Origin: Microbacterium yannicii
GTDB taxonomy: Bacteria > Actinomycetota > Actinomycetes > Actinomycetales > Microbacteriaceae
Length of the DNA stretch: 64,000 nucleotides
Direction: 5' to 3'
Assembly (NCBI RefSeq): GCF_024055635.1
Contig: NZ_JAMXMB010000006.1
Coordinates: 124,001-188,000, forward strand
Shown here: positions 41,428 through 51,004 of the stretch, piece by piece
Numbering within the stretch: the first letter of the stretch is position 1
Layout of the letters: every line of letters begins with the position of its first letter
Notes under the pieces: model-generated
Seen by the model: only the letters and a program-made list of their open reading frames with translations
The model's database searches: none
Told to the model about the DNA's origin: nothing
Position numbers and translations under genes: made by a program

Positions 41428-43890
41428 ATGCGCTCCGATCCGCGTTCCGCACCCCCGTCTTTCCGTCGTCGCCTCGCGCTCGGCGCCTCGGCCCTCACGG
41501 TCGCCGCACTGACCACGGGCGGCCTCGCCGTCCCCGCGGCCTATGCCGCGACCACCGACGTCCAGATCCTCGCGACCAATGACTTCCACGGCCGCATCCT
41601 CGACAACACCAGCAACGGCGAGGCGGGCGCGGCGGTGCTCGCCGGCGCCGTCGAGCAGCTGCGCGCAGCCAACCCGAACACGGTGTTCGCGGCAGCGGGC
41701 GACCTCATCGGCGCATCGACGTTCGAATCCTTCATCCAGCACGACAAGCCCACGATCGACGCGCTGAACGCCGCGGGACTCGACGTCTCGGCGGTCGGCA
41801 ACCACGAGCTCGACCAGGGCTACAACGACCTCGTGAACCGCGTGATGGCGCCGTACGACGCCACCACGAACCCGTTCGGCGGTGCGCAGTGGCAGTACAT
41901 CGCCGCCAACCTCAAGATGAAGACGACGGGTGACCGGGCCGTTCCTGCGACGTGGGTCAAGGACGTCGGCGGGGTGCAGGTCGGATTCGTCGGCGCTGTC
42001 ACCGAAGACCTCCCCACGCTCGTCAGCCCCGGCGGGATCGCCGACATCACGGTCGAAGACATCGTGACCTCGGTCAACACCGAGGCGGCCGACCTGGTCG
42101 CCGAGGGTGCGGACATCGTCGTGATGCTCGTTCACGAGGGCGCGACCTCGACCGACTGCGGGACCATGGACGACTCGGGCACGTGGGCCGACATCGTCAA
42201 CAACGTCTCGCCCGACGTCGACGCGATCGTGTCGGGGCACACGCACCTGGCATACAACTGCTCGTTCCCCGTCGCGGCCTGGCAGTCCCAGGGCCGCGCG
42301 GTCACTGAGCGCCCCGTCGTCTCGGCCGGCCAGTACGGCACCAATCTCAACCAGCTGATCTTCTCGGTCGACGATGCCGGCACCGTCACGGCGAAGAGCC
42401 AGCAGATCCTCCCGCTGGAGGTCGGGGTGACGGTTCCTCCGGTGCCGCCGGCCACGACGCCGACGACGCGCTGGGACCCGCTGTACCCGGCCGACCCGAC
42501 CGTCGCAGCGATCGCCAAGGCCGCGGCCGACCAGGCGAAGGTGCTCGGCGCCGTGCCGCTCGGCACGATCGCCGGCGCCTTCAACCGCGCGGTCGCCGTC
42601 GACTCCAAGGACCCCGCCAAGACGGTGGAGAACCGCGGCGGCGAGTCCACGCTCGGCAACCTCGTGGCCGAAGTCCAGCGCTGGGCTACCGAGGCGCCGG
42701 AGTCGGGCTCCGCGCAGATCGCGTTCATGAACCCCGGCGGTCTCCGACAGGACATGGTCGGCAGCAACGCCGCGGGCTATCCCGCGACGCTGACCTACCA
42801 GCAGGCAGCAGTCGTCCAGCCGTTCGCCAACACGCTGGTGAACATGCAGCTCACCGGCGCGCAGATCAAGACGGTGCTCGAGCAGCAGTGGCAGCGTGAC
42901 AGCCTCAACAAGGTGGCGACGCGTCCGTTCCTCCGGCTGGGTGTCTCCGAGGGCTTCACGTACACGTACAGCCAGCAGGACGTGACCGAGTTCCAGAAGG
43001 ACGACCCGAAGACCGCCGACGTCGACGAGTCGACGATCTCCTACACCGCACCCAAGGGCACGGTGACGGGCATGTGGCTGAACGGCGAGCAGATCGACCC
43101 GGCGGCGACCTACTCGGTGACCGTGAACTCGTTCCTGTCGACGGGTGGCGACAACTTCTTCGAGCTGGGGAAGGGCGCGAACAAGCGGGACACCGGCAAG
43201 GTCGACCTCGCTGCGATGGTCGACTACATGGCGACGTTCGCCGCATCGACGCCGCTGCCGGTCGACTACGCCCAGCACGCGGTCGAGGTGGCGTTCCCCG
43301 CCGGCGCGCCGAGCGCGTACGACCCGGGTGCGACCGTCGCCTTCGGCGTGAAGTCATGGGCGATGTCGACGGCCACCGACGTCAAGGACAGCGAGATCGC
43401 GGTCTCGCTGGACGGCGTGGCTCTCGGCTCGTTCCCAGTCGACAACACGATCGGCACCGCGGTGTACGACAACTACGGGACGGCCGCCGTGTCGGTGACG
43501 CTGCCGCGGACTCTGGCATTCGGCAGCGTCGCGCAGCTGACGCTCACGGGCGCGCAGACGGGCACCTCGGTCGTCGTGCCGGTCACGATCGACAAGGCAG
43601 ACAGCTCCACCGTCGGACTGCCGAACAAGCTGATCGTCACGGGCAACGGCGCGCTGCAGTTCACGACCATCGTGGTCGCCGAGCGGCTGACCCGGGTGAC
43701 GGGCGAGGTCACGATCTACGACGGAAGCACCGCGATCGCGACGGCCACCCTGACGGAACGCAGCCACGGCATCGTCAAGGTCAAGCTGCCCAAGCTGGAC
43801 AAGGGCGTGCACAGGCTGTCGGTCGTCTACAGCGGCAGCGACACTGTCAAGTCGTCGACCAGCCCCAAGGTGACCATCGTGGTCAGGTAA
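41428..43890 (+). CDS. Secreted 5'-nucleotidase / UshA-like bifunctional metallophosphatase
   Basis: 820 residues. The N-terminus has a twin-arginine-like signal (FRRRLALGASALTVAALTTGG, cleavage near AYA-AT), though a Sec signal is possible. The calcineurin-like metallophosphatase domain (~45-330) has ILATNDFHGR, FAAAGDLIGAS, VSAVGNHELDQG and VSGHTHL. The 5'-nucleotidase C-terminal domain (~380-620) has GNLVAEVQRW, FMNPGGLRQD and VNSFLSTGGDNF. Two Ig-like beta domains end the chain, with no sortase signal. It likely hydrolyses extracellular nucleotides for phosphate and nucleosides. Confidence 0.92.
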   Translation: MRSDPRSAPPSFRRRLALGASALTVAALTTGGLAVPAAYAATTDVQILATNDFHGRILDNTSNGEAGAAVLAGAVEQLRAANPNTVFAAAGDLIGASTFESFIQHDKPTIDALNAAGLDVSAVGNHELDQGYNDLVNRVMAPYDATTNPFGGAQWQYIAANLKMKTTGDRAVPATWVKDVGGVQVGFVGAVTEDLPTLVSPGGIADITVEDIVTSVNTEAADLVAEGADIVVMLVHEGATSTDCGTMDDSGTWADIVNNVSPDVDAIVSGHTHLAYNCSFPVAAWQSQGRAVTERPVVSAGQYGTNLNQLIFSVDDAGTVTAKSQQILPLEVGVTVPPVPPATTPTTRWDPLYPADPTVAAIAKAAADQAKVLGAVPLGTIAGAFNRAVAVDSKDPAKTVENRGGESTLGNLVAEVQRWATEAPESGSAQIAFMNPGGLRQDMVGSNAAGYPATLTYQQAAVVQPFANTLVNMQLTGAQIKTVLEQQWQRDSLNKVATRPFLRLGVSEGFTYTYSQQDVTEFQKDDPKTADVDESTISYTAPKGTVTGMWLNGEQIDPAATYSVTVNSFLSTGGDNFFELGKGANKRDTGKVDLAAMVDYMATFAASTPLPVDYAQHAVEVAFPAGAPSAYDPGATVAFGVKSWAMSTATDVKDSEIAVSLDGVALGSFPVDNTIGTAVYDNYGTAAVSVTLPRTLAFGSVAQLTLTGAQTGTSVVVPVTIDKADSSTVGLPNKLIVTGNGALQFTTIVVAERLTRVTGEVTIYDGSTAIATATLTERSHGIVKVKLPKLDKGVHRLSVVYSGSDTVKSSTSPKVTIVVR

Positions 43891-43905
43891 TAGGCACCCC
43901 GAGGC

Positions 43906-43939
43906 GGGGCCCCCGACATCCACGGATGCCGGGGGCCCC
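43906..43939 (+). terminator. Hairpin after the 5'-nucleotidase gene
   Basis: A 15-bp stem (43906-43920 with 43925-43939, one mismatch) with a CACG loop, 15 bases after the stop. Very GC-rich with only TT after it, so the efficiency as an intrinsic terminator is uncertain. Confidence 0.65.
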
Positions 43940-43971
43940 GTTCGCGTGTCGGGCGGCCCTAGGGTAGGGGC

Positions 43972-44700
43972 ATGACCCCGCCCGTCCGCTCCCCACGGGA
44001 GCGGACCGGCCTCCTGCGGGGGCTGGTGGTCGCGGCGGGGGTCGTCCTGGTGTCGACGCTGCTCATGCTGCTCGCCGGCGTACAGGGCGTTCCCCGGTTC
44101 GGGGCGGTCCCGCCGCCCCAGGTGACGCGCAGCGCCGAACCCCTCCCGGAGCCGAGCGCCACCGGCGAACCGCTTCCGGAACCACCCGGCGACGCCGACC
44201 CCGCGGCCGCCGGCCAGCTGATCGTGATCCTTCTCTGGCTCGTCGCCGCCGCCCTGCTGGCACTCCTGGTCGTGGCCGTGGTCCGGGCGCTCCGCCGTGC
44301 CTGGCAGAGCCGGGCCCTGCGTGAACGAGAGGGCGCGGCCGTCACCTCCACGACGGCCACGGCGACCGCCGAAGCAGAGCCCGACGCCGCAGTGATCCAG
44401 CGGGGCATCGCGGCGGCCCTGCAGCGCATCCACGAGCCCGCGGCACCTGGCGACGCCATCGTCGCCGCGTGGTGGGGCGTCGAGGAAGCCGCCGCCGACT
44501 CGGGCGTCGTGCGCGGCGTCAGCGAGACGCCGGGGGAGTTCGCCGTGCGGATCATCGCCCGGCGGTCCGCCATCGGCGAGGACGCGCGGCGGCTGCTCGT
44601 GCTCTACGAACGGGTGCGCTTCGGCGGGTACGGCGCGACCGAGGCGGATCGAGCCGAGGCGCGGCGCCTGCTGGAGCGGATCGAACGGGAGTGGCGATGA
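43972..44700 (+). CDS. DUF4129 domain membrane protein
   Basis: 242 residues. Two membrane helices (VVAAGVVLVSTLLMLLAGV and LIVILLWLVAAALLALLVV) flank a Pro/Glu-rich extracytoplasmic linker. The cytoplasmic C-terminal region (~145-242) is DUF4129, with AAWWGVEEAAADSGV, ETPGEFAVRII and YERVRFGGYGATEADRAEA. First of the five-gene MoxR/DUF58 operon. A TAGGGT box (43960-43965) ends six bases before the ATG, so it is likely leaderless. Confidence 0.88.
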   Translation: MTPPVRSPRERTGLLRGLVVAAGVVLVSTLLMLLAGVQGVPRFGAVPPPQVTRSAEPLPEPSATGEPLPEPPGDADPAAAGQLIVILLWLVAAALLALLVVAVVRALRRAWQSRALREREGAAVTSTTATATAEAEPDAAVIQRGIAAALQRIHEPAAPGDAIVAAWWGVEEAAADSGVVRGVSETPGEFAVRIIARRSAIGEDARRLLVLYERVRFGGYGATEADRAEARRLLERIEREWR

Positions 44701-45170
44701 GCGTGAAGCGGGTGCTGCTCATCGTGCTGGGCGTCGCCGCCGGCACGGGGATCGTGGCGGCCCTCGGCGCACTCGGGGTCCCGATCGCCTTCGCCCTCGC
44801 GTGGGTGCTGCTGATCGTCGCGGTCGGCCTGCTGAGCCGCGCCGTGCATCTCGACGATCACTCGTGGCCGCCGCCGCGTCCGGAGCGGCGGCCCCGCGGC
44901 TCGGAGGTCTCGCGCCTGAGCTGGAACATCAACGCCCGCACGGGTGAGGCAGGGCTGCTGATCGTGCGCCGCGTGGAGCGCGTCCTGCGCCACCGCCTCG
45001 CCCGCCTGGGAGTCGACCTCGACGATCCCGCCCAGAGCACCGCGGTGGACGCCCTGCTCGGTGCGGGCATCCGCGAGACCTTCCATCGTCCTGAGGTCAC
45101 GCGCACCGACCTCGAACGCGTCATGAGCGCGATCGACCGCCTTCCGTCCCCCACGAACCAGGAGCGTTGA
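44697..45170 (+). CDS. Membrane protein of the MoxR/DUF58 operon
   Basis: 157 residues with two adjacent N-terminal helices (VLLIVLGVAAGTGIVAALGA and IAFALAWVLLIVAVGLLS), then a cytoplasmic tail of ~105 residues with no known domain. It overlaps the DUF4129 gene by ATGA and its own stop shares one base with the MoxR start. The position is typical of small uncharacterised subunits in such operons. Confidence 0.85.
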   Translation: MSVKRVLLIVLGVAAGTGIVAALGALGVPIAFALAWVLLIVAVGLLSRAVHLDDHSWPPPRPERRPRGSEVSRLSWNINARTGEAGLLIVRRVERVLRHRLARLGVDLDDPAQSTAVDALLGAGIRETFHRPEVTRTDLERVMSAIDRLPSPTNQER

Positions 45171-46159
45171 TGCATCCCGAGCCCGTCCGATCCACCCCGG
45201 CCGCCGAAGACATCGCCGATCTCGGGCGCCGCGTCCTCGACAGCGTGCGCTCCGCGATCGTCGGGATGGACGAACCGCTCACGATCGCGCTGGCGGCCGT
45301 CCTGGCCGGTGGCCACGTGCTGTTCGAAGATGTCCCGGGTCTCGGCAAGACGCTCGCGGCGCGGAGCCTCGCGACGGCGCTGGGGCTCGACTTCCGGCGG
45401 CTGCAGTGCACACCCGACATGCTCCCCGGCGATGTCACCGGTTCGTACGTCTATGCCCCCGACACAGGCGAGTTCCGCTTCCGGCCCGGCCCGATCTTCG
45501 CCGGGCTGCTGCTGGCCGACGAGATCAACCGCACGACGCCCAAGACCCAGTCGGCGATGCTCGAGGCGATGGCCGAGCGGCAGGTCACCGTCGAAGGCAC
45601 GCGGTTCGCACTGCCCGTGCCCTTCCATGTCATCGCCACCTCCAACCCGATCGAGTACGAGGGCACGTACGCGCTGCCCGAGGCCCAGCTCGACAGGTTC
45701 ATGGTCCGCCTCTCGGTCGGATATCCGACCGCGGACGGCGAGACGCAGATCATCCTCGATCGCGTGAGGCGGCAGAGCCCGGATGCGGCGGTCGAGCAGG
45801 TGCTCGACGCCGAAGGGCTGCGGCAGCTGCAGCAGGTCGTCGAGACCATCCACGTCGACGCCGACATCGCGCGCTACTGCACGGATCTCGCCCGCGCCAC
45901 CCGGACGGCGCAGCATGTGGCGGTGGGCGCGTCGCCGCGCGGTTCGCAGTCGCTGGTGCTGCTGGGCCGGGCGTTCGCCGCGCTCGACGGTCGCGCGTAC
46001 GTCCGTCCCGACGACATCAAGCATCTCGCGGTGCCGGTGCTCGCGCACCGGCTCACGCTGACTCCCCAGGCCTGGGCGCAGGGCGTCGACCCGGCCTCGG
46101 TGGTGTCGGCTGCGGTCTCACAGGTGCCCGTTCCGCCGACCGTCGCGCAGCATCGATGA
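45170..46159 (+). CDS. MoxR-family AAA+ ATPase
   Basis: 329 residues. Walker A VPGLGKT (residues 55-61), Walker B LLLADEINRT, sensor ATSNPIEYEGTYALPEAQLDR divided at the usual positions, and a C-terminal lid. MoxR proteins are chaperone-like ATPases that act on partners encoded beside them, here the DUF58 protein. The ATG at 45170 is preferred over the TTG three bases upstream. It overlaps the DUF58 gene by ATGA. Confidence 0.95.
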   Translation: MHPEPVRSTPAAEDIADLGRRVLDSVRSAIVGMDEPLTIALAAVLAGGHVLFEDVPGLGKTLAARSLATALGLDFRRLQCTPDMLPGDVTGSYVYAPDTGEFRFRPGPIFAGLLLADEINRTTPKTQSAMLEAMAERQVTVEGTRFALPVPFHVIATSNPIEYEGTYALPEAQLDRFMVRLSVGYPTADGETQIILDRVRRQSPDAAVEQVLDAEGLRQLQQVVETIHVDADIARYCTDLARATRTAQHVAVGASPRGSQSLVLLGRAFAALDGRAYVRPDDIKHLAVPVLAHRLTLTPQAWAQGVDPASVVSAAVSQVPVPPTVAQHR

Positions 46160-47472
46160 GCGACGGCGTCCGTACGAGCATCGAGGCGCCGCTGCGCTGG
46201 CGGCGAACACCCGTCACCGCCGTCGGGCTGATCGGTGCCGTGCTGCTGGGCGCCGCCGGTGTGGCGTTCTCGCGCCCCGACCTGGTGGCGGTCGGCATCC
46301 CCCTCGCACTCGCGACGGCGTGGGCGCTCGCACGGCGCCCGGCCGCCGGCATCCTTCACCTCACGGTGTCGGCGCATCGCGACGTCGACGCCGCGCAGAC
46401 CGGTGTCGTGGTCGGAGAGATGGATGCCGCGCTGCCGGCGGACTGGGTGCAGCTCGCGATCGACCAGGGCGGTCTTCGGACCGGTCTCGCCGACACCGCG
46501 CCGGGCGGAGGGGTGCTGCGCACGCGCAGCCGGCTGCGGCACAGCGGTCCGTCCGAGATCGTGGCGGTGACCGCGCGCGGCGTCGACCAGGACGGCGCGT
46601 GGGTCACCGATCCGGGCCCGCGGACGGCGCTCACGTGGAACGGCGTGCCCGACACGGTGCCGCTGCAGCAGCTGCCTGTCGCGCTGCGGCTCACCGGCCT
46701 CCACGGCGGGCACGAGGGTGCGCGGCCGGGACAGGGCGGCGACTTCCGCGACATCCATCCGTTCGCACCCGGTGACGAGCTGCGGCGCGTCGACTGGCGT
46801 GCCACCGCCCGCCTGGCCCGGCGCCCCGGAGAGCTGCTGGTGCGGCGCACCCACGCGCTGAGCGACAGCACCGTCGTCATCGCGATGGACACCGCCGACG
46901 ACCTGGGCGAGGCGGTCGTCACGTGGGGCACGGACGATCCGGAGCACAGCGGCGTGACCTCCCTCGACCTCGCCCGCCAGGCCGCGCTGTCGCTCGCGAC
47001 CTCCGCGGTGCGGGCCGGCGACCGCATCGCGTACCACGTCCTCGCGCCCGGCGGCCGCACGGTGCGCGCCGGCGCCGGGGCGCGGCAGCTGGCGCGCGTG
47101 CGCGATGTGATCGCGGCGACCGGAGCCCACGGCGCCGAGGTGCGCTATCGGCGGGCGCCCGTGATCGCACACGGGTCGATCGTCTTCGTGCTGTCGACGT
47201 TCTTCGACGGCGCGGCAGCCGAGCTCGCGACGCACTGGCGCGCGGCCGGCCACGCGGTGGTCGCCGTGGACGTGCTGCCGGCGCCGCACGCCGAGCGCCT
47301 CGCGCGCGAGCAACTGCTCGCCATGCGTACGCTCCTGGCCGAGCGCGAGGACGTGTTCGCGGAACTCCGGGCCGCCGGCGTCGACGTGGTGCCGTGGGGG
47401 ATCGGCTCGCCGGACACGGCGCTGCGCGTCGCGTCGCGCGGGCAGCGACGCCTCAGGGCGGTGCGGCCATGA
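46156..47472 (+). CDS. DUF58 domain protein
   Basis: 438 residues. Two N-terminal membrane segments (~15-55), an extracytoplasmic or beta domain, then the DUF58 core with GGDFRDIHPFAPGDELRRV and DWRATARLARRPGELLVR. A vWA-like domain follows (VVIAMDTADDLG, then SLDLARQAALSLATSAVRAGDR). Found next to MoxR in most actinobacteria and thought to be its client. Overlaps the flanking genes by four bases on each side. Confidence 0.92.
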   Translation: MSDGVRTSIEAPLRWRRTPVTAVGLIGAVLLGAAGVAFSRPDLVAVGIPLALATAWALARRPAAGILHLTVSAHRDVDAAQTGVVVGEMDAALPADWVQLAIDQGGLRTGLADTAPGGGVLRTRSRLRHSGPSEIVAVTARGVDQDGAWVTDPGPRTALTWNGVPDTVPLQQLPVALRLTGLHGGHEGARPGQGGDFRDIHPFAPGDELRRVDWRATARLARRPGELLVRRTHALSDSTVVIAMDTADDLGEAVVTWGTDDPEHSGVTSLDLARQAALSLATSAVRAGDRIAYHVLAPGGRTVRAGAGARQLARVRDVIAATGAHGAEVRYRRAPVIAHGSIVFVLSTFFDGAAAELATHWRAAGHAVVAVDVLPAPHAERLAREQLLAMRTLLAEREDVFAELRAAGVDVVPWGIGSPDTALRVASRGQRRLRAVRP

Positions 47473-48050
47473 GACGGCGGCCCCACACCTTCCGGGTGCC
47501 GTGGGGCGTGCCCGCGGTGCTGCTGCGCGTGCTCCTGGTCGCGGTGACCGCGGCCGGCGCCATGCTGCTGGTGCCGGTGCCGCTGTGGCGCGGCGTCGCG
47601 ATCATCGCGGCGGTCGTCGGGGCGGTGGTGCCGCGCTCGCTGGCGGCGTGGATCGGAGGAGCATGCGTGGGGCTCGGGATGCTGTTCGCCGACCCGCACC
47701 CGGCGCAGACCGCGATCGCCGTGCTGGTGGTCCATGCGATCCACGTGCTCGCGTCGCTCGCGTGGACCGTCCCCGCCTGGAGCTGGATCTCGCTGCGCGC
47801 ACTGCTGCCGACTCTCCGCCGGTTCGTCGCGATCCAGCTCGTCGCGCAGTCGCTCGCGTTCGGGATCGCCATGCTGACCTCGCCGGCGCAGGCGCGGGGG
47901 ATGGCGTGGGCGGCCGTCGCCGCTGCGGTGGTGCTGGTCATGGGCGCGGGCGTCGGGTTGTTCGCACTTCGCCGGGTGGATGCCGACGTCGCGGCGGTTC
48001 ACAGCGCACACGGAGGACGATCCGGAGCCGATGTCGGAGGCCCCGCTTAG
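47469..48050 (+). CDS. Multi-helix membrane protein ending the MoxR operon
   Basis: 193 residues with about four or five hydrophobic segments ([67 protein letters not shown] and [20 protein letters not shown]). No known domain. Overlaps the DUF58 gene by ATGA and ends nine bases before uvrA. Function unknown, presumably shared with the operon. Confidence 0.82.
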   Translation: MRRRPHTFRVPWGVPAVLLRVLLVAVTAAGAMLLVPVPLWRGVAIIAAVVGAVVPRSLAAWIGGACVGLGMLFADPHPAQTAIAVLVVHAIHVLASLAWTVPAWSWISLRALLPTLRRFVAIQLVAQSLAFGIAMLTSPAQARGMAWAAVAAAVVLVMGAGVGLFALRRVDADVAAVHSAHGGRSGADVGGPA

Positions 48051-48059
48051 ACTTGAGCG

Positions 48060-50999
48060 GTGCCCATCGTCCCTGTCGCCCTGCCCGCGAACCTGCCCGA
48101 AAAGACCATCGGTGGCACCAGCGGAAAGCTGAGCGTCCGCGGTGCCCGCGTGCACAATCTGAAGGACGTCGACCTCGACATCCCGCGCGACTCGCTCGTC
48201 GTGTTCACGGGGCTGTCGGGCTCCGGCAAGTCCAGCCTCGCCTTCGACACGATCTTCGCCGAAGGACAGCGCCGGTACGTCGAGTCGCTGAGTGCGTACG
48301 CGCGGCAGTTCCTGGGGCAGGTCGACCGACCCGATGTCGACTTCATCGAAGGCCTGAGTCCCGCCGTCTCGATCGACCAGAAGTCGACCAACCGCAACCC
48401 GCGTTCGACGGTCGGCACCATCACCGAGATCCACGACTACATGCGCCTGCTGTGGGCGCGCATCGGCGTGCCGCACTGCCCGGAGTGCGGTGAGGTCATC
48501 CAGCGCCAGACGGTGCAGCAGATCGCCGACCAGCTCATGGAGCTTCCCGAGCGCACGCGCTATCAGATCGTCGCGCCCGTCGTCACGCAGAAGAAGGGCG
48601 AGTTCGTCGACCTCTTCAAGGAGCTCGGTGCGAAGGGGTACGCGCGTGCCATCGTCGACGGCGAGCTGATCCAGCTGGCGGAGCCGCCCGTGCTCAAGAA
48701 GAGCTACAAGCACGACATCGCGGTCGTCGTCGACCGCCTCGTCGCCGCTCCCGCCATCCTCGATCGTGTCACCGACTCCGTCGAGACCGCGCTCTCGCTG
48801 GCCGGTGGCGTGATGCAGGTCAACTTCGTCGACGAGGAGGGGGATGCCGCGTGGCAGTCCTTCTCCGAGAAGCTCGCCTGCCCCAACGGCCACCCGCTGC
48901 AGCTCACCGAGATCGAGCCGCGCACGTTCTCGTTCAACGCCCCCTTCGGCGCCTGTCCCGCCTGTTCCGGCCTCGGCACGCGCATGTCGGTGGACGTCGA
49001 GCTCATGCTCGCCGATGAGGACCTGTCGATCCGCGAGGGCGTCCTCATCCCGTGGACGACGCAGGGCAAGGGCCTCTTCCAGTACTACGAGCGCCTGCTC
49101 GAAGGCCTCGCCAACGACCTCGGCTTCTCGCTCGACACCCCGTGGAAGAAGCTGCCCGCCGACGTGCGCGAGGCCGTGCTCCGCGGTGAGAACTACAAGG
49201 TCACCGTGAAGTGGAAGAACCGCTACGGCCGTGAGATGCGCTACTCGTCGGGCTTCGAGGGCGTCGTGCCGTACATCGAGCGGCAGTACACCCAGGCCGA
49301 GTCCGACACGCAGCGTCAGCGCTGGTCGGAGTACCTGCGCGAGGTCCCGTGCCCGGTGTGCGACGGCGCACGGCTCAAGCCCGAGGTGCTGGCCGTGCAG
49401 GTGCACGGGCATTCCATCGCGGATGCCTCCCGCCTGAGTCTGGGGGAGGCTCGCGCCTACTTCGCTCACCTGACGCTCACCGAGCGCGAGGCGACGATCG
49501 CCGCGCAGGTCCTCCGCGAGATCCGGCTGCGACTGGACTTCCTCATCCGCGTGGGGCTGGATTACCTCAGCCTGAGCCGTGCCGCGGCCACCCTCTCCGG
49601 CGGGGAGGCGCAGCGCATCCGCCTGGCGACCCAGATCGGCTCCGGGCTGACGGGTGTGCTCTACGTGCTCGACGAGCCGTCGATCGGCCTGCATCAGCGC
49701 GACAACCGCCGCCTCATCGAGACGCTCGTGGCCCTCCGCGACCTCGGCAACACGCTCATCGTCGTCGAGCACGACGAGGAGACGATCCACGCCGCCGACT
49801 GGGTCGTCGACATCGGCCCCGGCGCGGGCGTCAACGGGGGAGAGGTCGTCCACTCGGGTCCGATCGAGGAGCTTCTCGCCGACCGCGACTCGATCACCGG
49901 CGACTACCTGTCGGGCCGTCGCGCGATCCCGACGCCGAAGAAGCGTCGCAAGATCGACAAGAAGCGCCAGGTCAGCGTCGTGGGAGCCCGCGAGAACAAC
50001 CTCAAGAACGTCACGGTGGACTTCCCGCTCGGGGTGCTCACCGCGGTCACGGGCGTCAGCGGGTCCGGCAAGTCCTCGCTGGTCAACGGCATCCTGTATC
50101 AGGTGCTCGCGACGCGTCTCAACGGCGCGCGCCGTGTCGCCGGCAAGCACACCCGGGTGACCGGTCTCGAGAACCTCGACAAGGTCGTGCACGTCGACCA
50201 GGCGCCGATCGGCCGCACGCCGCGGTCGAACCCGGCGACGTACACGGGCGTGTTCGATCGCATCCGGACGCTGTTCAGCGAGACGCCCGAGGCGAAGGTG
50301 CGCGGCTACCAGCCCGGTCGCTTCAGCTTCAACGTCAAGGGCGGCCGGTGCGAGGCCTGCTCGGGCGACGGCACGATCAAGATCGAGATGAACTTCCTCC
50401 CCGACGTCTACGTCGACTGCGAGGTGTGCCACGGCAAGCGGTACAACCGCGACACGCTCGCGGTGCACTACAAGGGCAAGAACATCGCCGAGGTGCTCGA
50501 GATGCCGATCGCCGAGGCGGCGGAGTTCTTCGAGCCCATCCAGGCGATCCACCGCTACCTCAAGACGCTCGTCGACGTCGGACTCGGCTACGTGCGGCTC
50601 GGCCAGTCCGCCACGACCCTGTCGGGCGGTGAGGCGCAGCGCGTGAAGCTCGCGACCGAGCTGCAGCGCCGCACCAACGGGCGGTCGATCTACGTCCTCG
50701 ACGAGCCGACGACGGGTCTGCACTTCGAGGATGTGCGCAAGCTCCTCGAGGTGCTCAACGGCCTCGTCGACAAGGGCAACACCGTCATCGTGATCGAGCA
50801 CAATCTCGACGTCATCAAGTCCTCCGACTGGGTGATCGACCTCGGCCCCGAGGGCGGCGCCGGCGGCGGCGAGGTCATCGCGACCGGCACGCCGGAGCAG
50901 GTCGCGCGTGTCGAAGCCAGCCACACCGGAGCCTTCCTCGCCGAAGTGCTGGGAGTGCGCGCGCCCGCAGAGCTCGTCGAGGCCCGCAAGGCCGGCTGA
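48060..50999 (+). CDS. uvrA: Excinuclease ABC subunit A
   Basis: Damage-recognition ATPase of nucleotide excision repair, 979 residues. Two ABC ATPase modules: Walker [10 protein letters not shown] at residues 51-59 and GVSGSGKSS near 665, each with an LSGGEAQR signature. Zinc-binding cysteines are in CPECGE and in the CEACSG and [10 protein letters not shown] pair of the second module. The GTG start follows TAGACT (48048-48053) by six bases, so it is probably leaderless. uvrC follows five bases downstream. Confidence 0.98.
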   Translation: MPIVPVALPANLPEKTIGGTSGKLSVRGARVHNLKDVDLDIPRDSLVVFTGLSGSGKSSLAFDTIFAEGQRRYVESLSAYARQFLGQVDRPDVDFIEGLSPAVSIDQKSTNRNPRSTVGTITEIHDYMRLLWARIGVPHCPECGEVIQRQTVQQIADQLMELPERTRYQIVAPVVTQKKGEFVDLFKELGAKGYARAIVDGELIQLAEPPVLKKSYKHDIAVVVDRLVAAPAILDRVTDSVETALSLAGGVMQVNFVDEEGDAAWQSFSEKLACPNGHPLQLTEIEPRTFSFNAPFGACPACSGLGTRMSVDVELMLADEDLSIREGVLIPWTTQGKGLFQYYERLLEGLANDLGFSLDTPWKKLPADVREAVLRGENYKVTVKWKNRYGREMRYSSGFEGVVPYIERQYTQAESDTQRQRWSEYLREVPCPVCDGARLKPEVLAVQVHGHSIADASRLSLGEARAYFAHLTLTEREATIAAQVLREIRLRLDFLIRVGLDYLSLSRAAATLSGGEAQRIRLATQIGSGLTGVLYVLDEPSIGLHQRDNRRLIETLVALRDLGNTLIVVEHDEETIHAADWVVDIGPGAGVNGGEVVHSGPIEELLADRDSITGDYLSGRRAIPTPKKRRKIDKKRQVSVVGARENNLKNVTVDFPLGVLTAVTGVSGSGKSSLVNGILYQVLATRLNGARRVAGKHTRVTGLENLDKVVHVDQAPIGRTPRSNPATYTGVFDRIRTLFSETPEAKVRGYQPGRFSFNVKGGRCEACSGDGTIKIEMNFLPDVYVDCEVCHGKRYNRDTLAVHYKGKNIAEVLEMPIAEAAEFFEPIQAIHRYLKTLVDVGLGYVRLGQSATTLSGGEAQRVKLATELQRRTNGRSIYVLDEPTTGLHFEDVRKLLEVLNGLVDKGNTVIVIEHNLDVIKSSDWVIDLGPEGGAGGGEVIATGTPEQVARVEASHTGAFLAEVLGVRAPAELVEARKAG

Positions 51000-51004
51000 G
51001 CGGC

